Source of the DNA: Nitrospirae bacterium MYbinv3
GTDB taxonomy: Bacteria > Nitrospirota > Thermodesulfovibrionia > Thermodesulfovibrionales > Magnetobacteriaceae
NCBI GenBank assembly: GCA_002753395.1
Contig: PEAB01000002.1
Span: 27,061 to 91,060, forward strand
Direction of reading: 5' to 3'
DNA: 64,000 nt
Shown: in pieces, positions 60,936-64,000 of the stretch
Layout: each line of letters starts with the position of its first letter
Position numbering within the stretch: position 1 is the stretch's first letter
The notes under the pieces: generated by a model
The model's input: only the letters and a program-made list of their open reading frames with translations
Database searches by the model: none
Told to the model about the DNA's origin: nothing
Made by a program: the position numbers and the translations under genes

Positions 60936-61457
60936 TCAAGTTTGTTTATTCAGGAAGTCAATAATCCTCTCTACCATATCTTCTACGCTTAGCACGTTAG
61001 ACTCTACCGTAACCTCAGGGTGTTGCGGGGGCTCGTATGGGACATTTACACCGGGTACTGGGCTGCCTGATTCAGCTTTCTTGTATATATCTGACGGGGC
61101 GGAGTGTTTAATGTCTCTTCCCTGTTCCCTCTGGCGGCACACATCCAAAGGGCAATTGATGTAGATCTCGGCAAAGGCTGGCAGGGTCTCTCTGGCTAAT
61201 TCACGCCACTTACGCAGGTTCCCTGTGGCGTCTATAATGACGTTGTGCCCTGAGTTTATCATGATCTTGGCCGTATAGATAATGCCTCGGTACAGGATGT
61301 CTCGTTCTTCGTTGGAATAGGTAGGCTGTGGGGTTGCTAACCTTCTTAGCTCGTCCATCCTCAGGATGATGAAACTGGGACAGCGTTTCTTCAAAGCCTC
61401 CGCAATCGTACTCTTACCACAACCCGGCATCCCCGTTATCCATAAAGCCAACGCCAT
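60936..61457 (-). CDS. APS-kinase-like P-loop kinase
   Basis: A 173-residue P-loop kinase of the CysC (adenylyl-sulfate kinase) type. The P-loop is ITGMPGCGKSTIAEALKKR (about 8), and EIYINCPLDVCRQREQGRDI (about 106) and VPGVNVPYEPPQHPEVTVES (about 134) resemble the CysC core. The usual -RDVKGLYKKA- is replaced by REQGRDIKHSAPSDIYKKA, with a short insertion, so the substrate may differ. No ATP sulfurylase or cysH is nearby. The start is ATG 61457; a GTG three bases upstream is in frame. Confidence 0.72.
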   Translation of the reverse strand: MALALWITGMPGCGKSTIAEALKKRCPSFIILRMDELRRLATPQPTYSNEERDILYRGIIYTAKIMINSGHNVIIDATGNLRKWRELARETLPAFAEIYINCPLDVCRQREQGRDIKHSAPSDIYKKAESGSPVPGVNVPYEPPQHPEVTVESNVLSVEDMVERIIDFLNKQT

Positions 61458-61498
61458 CACTTATATTAACAAATAATGGGTGTGAGGATGTAAAAAAA

Positions 61499-61592
61499 TA
61501 GGGAGGTCTTTGCCTACTGTCGCAGGGGTTCATAACCCCCTCCCTGTACCCTCCCACAAGGGGACCAGACCCCTTGACCCTGTAAATATCAG
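61499..61592. repeat. Mosaic palindromic repeat upstream of the APS-kinase gene
   Basis: GGGAGGTCTTTGCCTACTGT, CGCAGGGGTTCATAACCCCC, CTCCCACAAGGGGACC, AGACCCCTTGACCCTGTAAA. The flank ATATCAGGCGTGGTTG matches the inverted flank at about 55725-55745. Confidence 0.75.
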
Positions 61593-61639
61593 GCGTGGTT
61601 GAATAAGATTTCACATGTGTGTATATATAATGTCATTAT

Positions 61640-63832
61640 TCACAGCACCTCTTCATAAATGCTTTGGCCTCCTGCATCTTCTGCAACGCAGACCCTGTCG
61701 CGTCCTTCACGCTTTGCACGGTAGAGGGCGTTATCAGCGGACTGTAGTACTGTCTCGGTGTCTGTACCGTGAACCGGTAAGACTGCTACGCCTATCGACA
61801 GGGTTATAATGCCAAGGGACTGTTGTTTATACATGACGTGCATGTGCTTTACAGCATCTACTATCTGAAGTGCCCGCTGTGTTGTTACCTCCACGGAGGC
61901 CTCAGGCATAATTATGGTGAACTCTTCTCCACCGTATCTGCACGCAATGTCACCGCCGCGTATCTGCTTGACAAGAAACATACCAAGCTCGCACAGGAGC
62001 TTGTCTCCGCCATCGTGTCCAAACGTGTCGTTGAACTGTTTGAAGTGGTCTATGTCAATCATGATTATCCCTATAGGGGTAAACTTACGTAAGGAACGCT
62101 GCCACTCTAACTCAAGGGTTTCTTTCATATAACGGCGGTTAAAGAGTCCAGTCAATGGATCACGCATGGACATGTTTCTCAGCGACTCCTGGAGCTTGAG
62201 ATTGATTATTGCCAGCCCACAGCTCTCAGCTACCCTCAAGGCTAGCTCCTCCTTCTCCTTAATCCAGTGCTGGTCCTCTGTCATACCGATCAATGAATCA
62301 AGCAGCAGGTGAAGCATCCCGATAGACTCACCCTTTGCCATAATTGGTGTACAGATGTAAGGGACTCCTGACTCTCTGACGTGTTGACAGCTTAGGTCCT
62401 TAATGGCATCTGACATGACGTGGGCATGCCCGCGACGTAAGCCCCAACACTGGTTCTGAGTAATGACAAGCTCCTGTGGCGGCGGACTGCCCCATACGGA
62501 TATGCTCTCGAGTAAGTTCCTTGAGGAGTTGTAGATGTACAACCCTCCTCTGTCATTAGAAAACAACTGTGAGACCGTGTTTGTTATGACGACGCTGGCC
62601 TCCTCAACATCGTTACAGGCTTGAAACAACTCGCTCATCCTGCCAAACAATCTGCTTTCTAAGTCGCGCATCTCTAACAACCTTGCCTTGCTCTTAAGCT
62701 CAGCGTTATTCTTTTGCATATCAATACCATATGTCAGCAGTTTTTCGTTATAGTCCTTAAGATCTACAACCATCTTATTGAACAATTCTGACATCTGCCC
62801 TATCTCATCTTTTGACTGAATGTTTACTCTTACATCAAGATTGCCTTTGCCGATCTCGGTAAATGCATGAGATAGTATCTCTAATGGTTTTGTCATCCTC
62901 CGTGCAAATATAAAGATAAAGGTAAGTCCCACAACTCCAAACACGATCGAAAGCATGACCATCCGATCTCTTAATTGAATGACAGGGGCAAATGCCTTTT
63001 TTACAGGAACGCTTATAACCAATGTCCAGTTATTTCCTTTATAATCTCTGTATCCATTCTCACGGCTAAACGCCAAAATCTCCTCCTCCGCAACATCTGA
63101 ATGACGATGCCTCTTGCTGCCAATCCGTTTACTTGAATCCAAAAGTGGTCTGACAAACGACCAGTCAGGAGATGTCTCTGTCAATATCCCTTTTGTGTTG
63201 TAATTGGAATACAAGACTAAACCTTTCTCATCGACTAAATCGATCTCCGTCTTTATCTCTGTGTTTTGAACAGCACTAAGCTCTTTGAGCATATCATATA
63301 AGACGTTTAAGGCTATCCTTGAAACGATTATTCCAAAAGAAGCATTGTCTTTGTCTTTAACGTAAGTAACAAAGTGTATCACATATTCACTGAGCGAGTT
63401 AGATGCACTTATGTCTAATATAACGTCGGTGTCATCCTTAAGCTGCATCCAGTAAGATGTAAAAGGGTGTTGCTGTCCTATCTTCTTGCCTGCTGTATCG
63501 GCAAGACGTACCCTGTCTAACGTATAAAATGAAATGGAGGCATAGGACGGATCAGCGGTCTGATATGTCTTTATTCTCTCAGTAATCTGCCCGGCAGTTG
63601 AGCTGCGTGAAGCAATTACGGGGTCTCTGGCAATGGTTTTAATGTCCAGGTATTTTTCGTAAAACATCCTGTCAATCTTGTCCATAGTATGAAATGTGTA
63701 GTTTTCAAGCTCTTTTCTAATCTGTTTCTCCAAGATATTAACGGTTGAAACATGCCCTATGTACAGCGCAGTGGCCAGAAAAACCAGACCTATCCCTGAA
63801 AAAAATAGGATGAGTTTCGTCGATAACTTCAT
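61640..63832 (-). CDS. Cache-HAMP-GAF diguanylate cyclase
   Basis: A 730-residue cyclic-di-GMP synthase. Membrane helices (about 8-28, 285-305) frame a double-Cache periplasmic sensor (SFYTLDRVRLADTAGKKIGQ; FVTYVKDKDNASFGIIVSRI). A HAMP domain (about 310-365), a coiled coil and a GAF domain (about 395-540) follow. The GGDEF domain has the active-site loop ACRYGGEEFTIIMPEA (about 653) and an RGGD five residues before it, matching an allosteric I-site. The catalytic GGEEF is intact. It lies alone between a repeat and the window end. Confidence 0.9.
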   Translation of the reverse strand: MKLSTKLILFFSGIGLVFLATALYIGHVSTVNILEKQIRKELENYTFHTMDKIDRMFYEKYLDIKTIARDPVIASRSSTAGQITERIKTYQTADPSYASISFYTLDRVRLADTAGKKIGQQHPFTSYWMQLKDDTDVILDISASNSLSEYVIHFVTYVKDKDNASFGIIVSRIALNVLYDMLKELSAVQNTEIKTEIDLVDEKGLVLYSNYNTKGILTETSPDWSFVRPLLDSSKRIGSKRHRHSDVAEEEILAFSRENGYRDYKGNNWTLVISVPVKKAFAPVIQLRDRMVMLSIVFGVVGLTFIFIFARRMTKPLEILSHAFTEIGKGNLDVRVNIQSKDEIGQMSELFNKMVVDLKDYNEKLLTYGIDMQKNNAELKSKARLLEMRDLESRLFGRMSELFQACNDVEEASVVITNTVSQLFSNDRGGLYIYNSSRNLLESISVWGSPPPQELVITQNQCWGLRRGHAHVMSDAIKDLSCQHVRESGVPYICTPIMAKGESIGMLHLLLDSLIGMTEDQHWIKEKEELALRVAESCGLAIINLKLQESLRNMSMRDPLTGLFNRRYMKETLELEWQRSLRKFTPIGIIMIDIDHFKQFNDTFGHDGGDKLLCELGMFLVKQIRGGDIACRYGGEEFTIIMPEASVEVTTQRALQIVDAVKHMHVMYKQQSLGIITLSIGVAVLPVHGTDTETVLQSADNALYRAKREGRDRVCVAEDAGGQSIYEEVL

Positions 63833-63891
63833 GTATCATCTCTCCTCATAAAGCTGATTTCTTTATTTACTTATTAATATTCTATACTAAA

Positions 63892-64000
63892 GAGCCTCTT
63901 GCAAAACTCCTAAACGAAAGAAGTTTTAGCTCTCCTTATGATAAAATAAGTTTCCCAAACTTAAATCGATAAGGAGAGCATCATGTTAAGAGAGAGTATA
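63892..64000 (+). mobile_element. Possible left end of an insertion sequence (partial)
   Basis: GAGCCTCTTGCAAAACTCCT at 63892 resembles terminal inverted repeats of IS5-type elements, and 90 bases later AAGGAGAGCATC precedes an ATG (63983) that reads MLRESI to the window end. A transposase gene may start here. The rest lies outside the window, so the family is a guess. Confidence 0.35.

Overview
The window looks like a bacterial chromosome segment, most probably from the Nitrospirota (Thermodesulfovibrionia or Magnetobacteriaceae-like). This placement is an inference from gene content: an exosortase H pair, c7-type cytochrome, haem-binding sensor kinase, Complex I genes, a Re-citrate-synthase-like gene, a bacteriohemerythrin, many cyclic-di-GMP and histidine kinase sensors, and very abundant palindromic intergenic repeats. 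No rRNA or other marker gene is present to confirm it. Layout: 1-7103 is a + strand housekeeping run (kdsD end, rsmB, PASTA protein, rpe, TPR protein, pgsA, DUF512 radical SAM protein, aroE). 7393-10553 is a + strand surface module: a pseudaminic-acid-synthase-like gene, a beta-propeller protein, exosortase H and its partner membrane protein. 10626-24439 on the - strand holds a c7 cytochrome, the Complex I operon and rho. The nuo order is A-B-C-D-(cNMP-binding protein)-E-(HEPN cassette)-F-G-H-I-J. nuoK, L, M and N are missing, and an AT-rich two-gene cassette with its own promoter splits E from F next to a frameshifted HicB-like remnant. 24853-36044 (+) holds a haem-sensing histidine kinase broken by one in-frame stop, modABC, an HD-GYP protein, a MOSC protein, a PAS histidine kinase and tilS. 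36310-38639 pairs a homocitrate/Re-citrate-synthase-like enzyme with an NAD-isocitrate-dehydrogenase-like enzyme. A tRNA with CAT anticodon and a decayed integrase fragment follow. 39123-44308 (-) is the rod-shape operon mreBCD-mrdA-rodA. 44886-46023 (+) pairs a CrcB fluoride channel with a double DUF190 protein. 46045-53744 (-) holds an NHL-repeat protein, a B12-binding radical SAM protein, a bacteriohemerythrin, an orphan NuoL/HyfB-type antiporter, a zinc-ribbon protein and a TIM-barrel protein. 53988-60842 (+) holds an orphan cytochrome b C-terminal subunit, cobO, an HD protein and the full tolQRAB-pal-cpoB operon. 60936-63832 (-) holds an APS-kinase-like gene and a diguanylate cyclase. A possible insertion sequence starts at the right edge. 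The most distinctive genome-scale feature is a set of mosaic palindromic repeats in at least a dozen intergenic spaces. They are built from shared hairpin modules, often bounded by GGGGTGCATAAGAA inverted ends, and sometimes nest a shorter 20-bp palindrome. One copy (44496-44628) is bounded by a 7-bp direct repeat, as expected for a MITE. Several genes now end or begin inside these repeats. A second repeat family has two copies, and one palindrome insertion at pgsA/DUF512 is bracketed by a 22-bp duplication. The best candidate for an undescribed system is the HEPN-containing gene pair inside the nuo operon. The exosortase H/PseI/propeller cluster and the interrupted haem sensor kinase are next.
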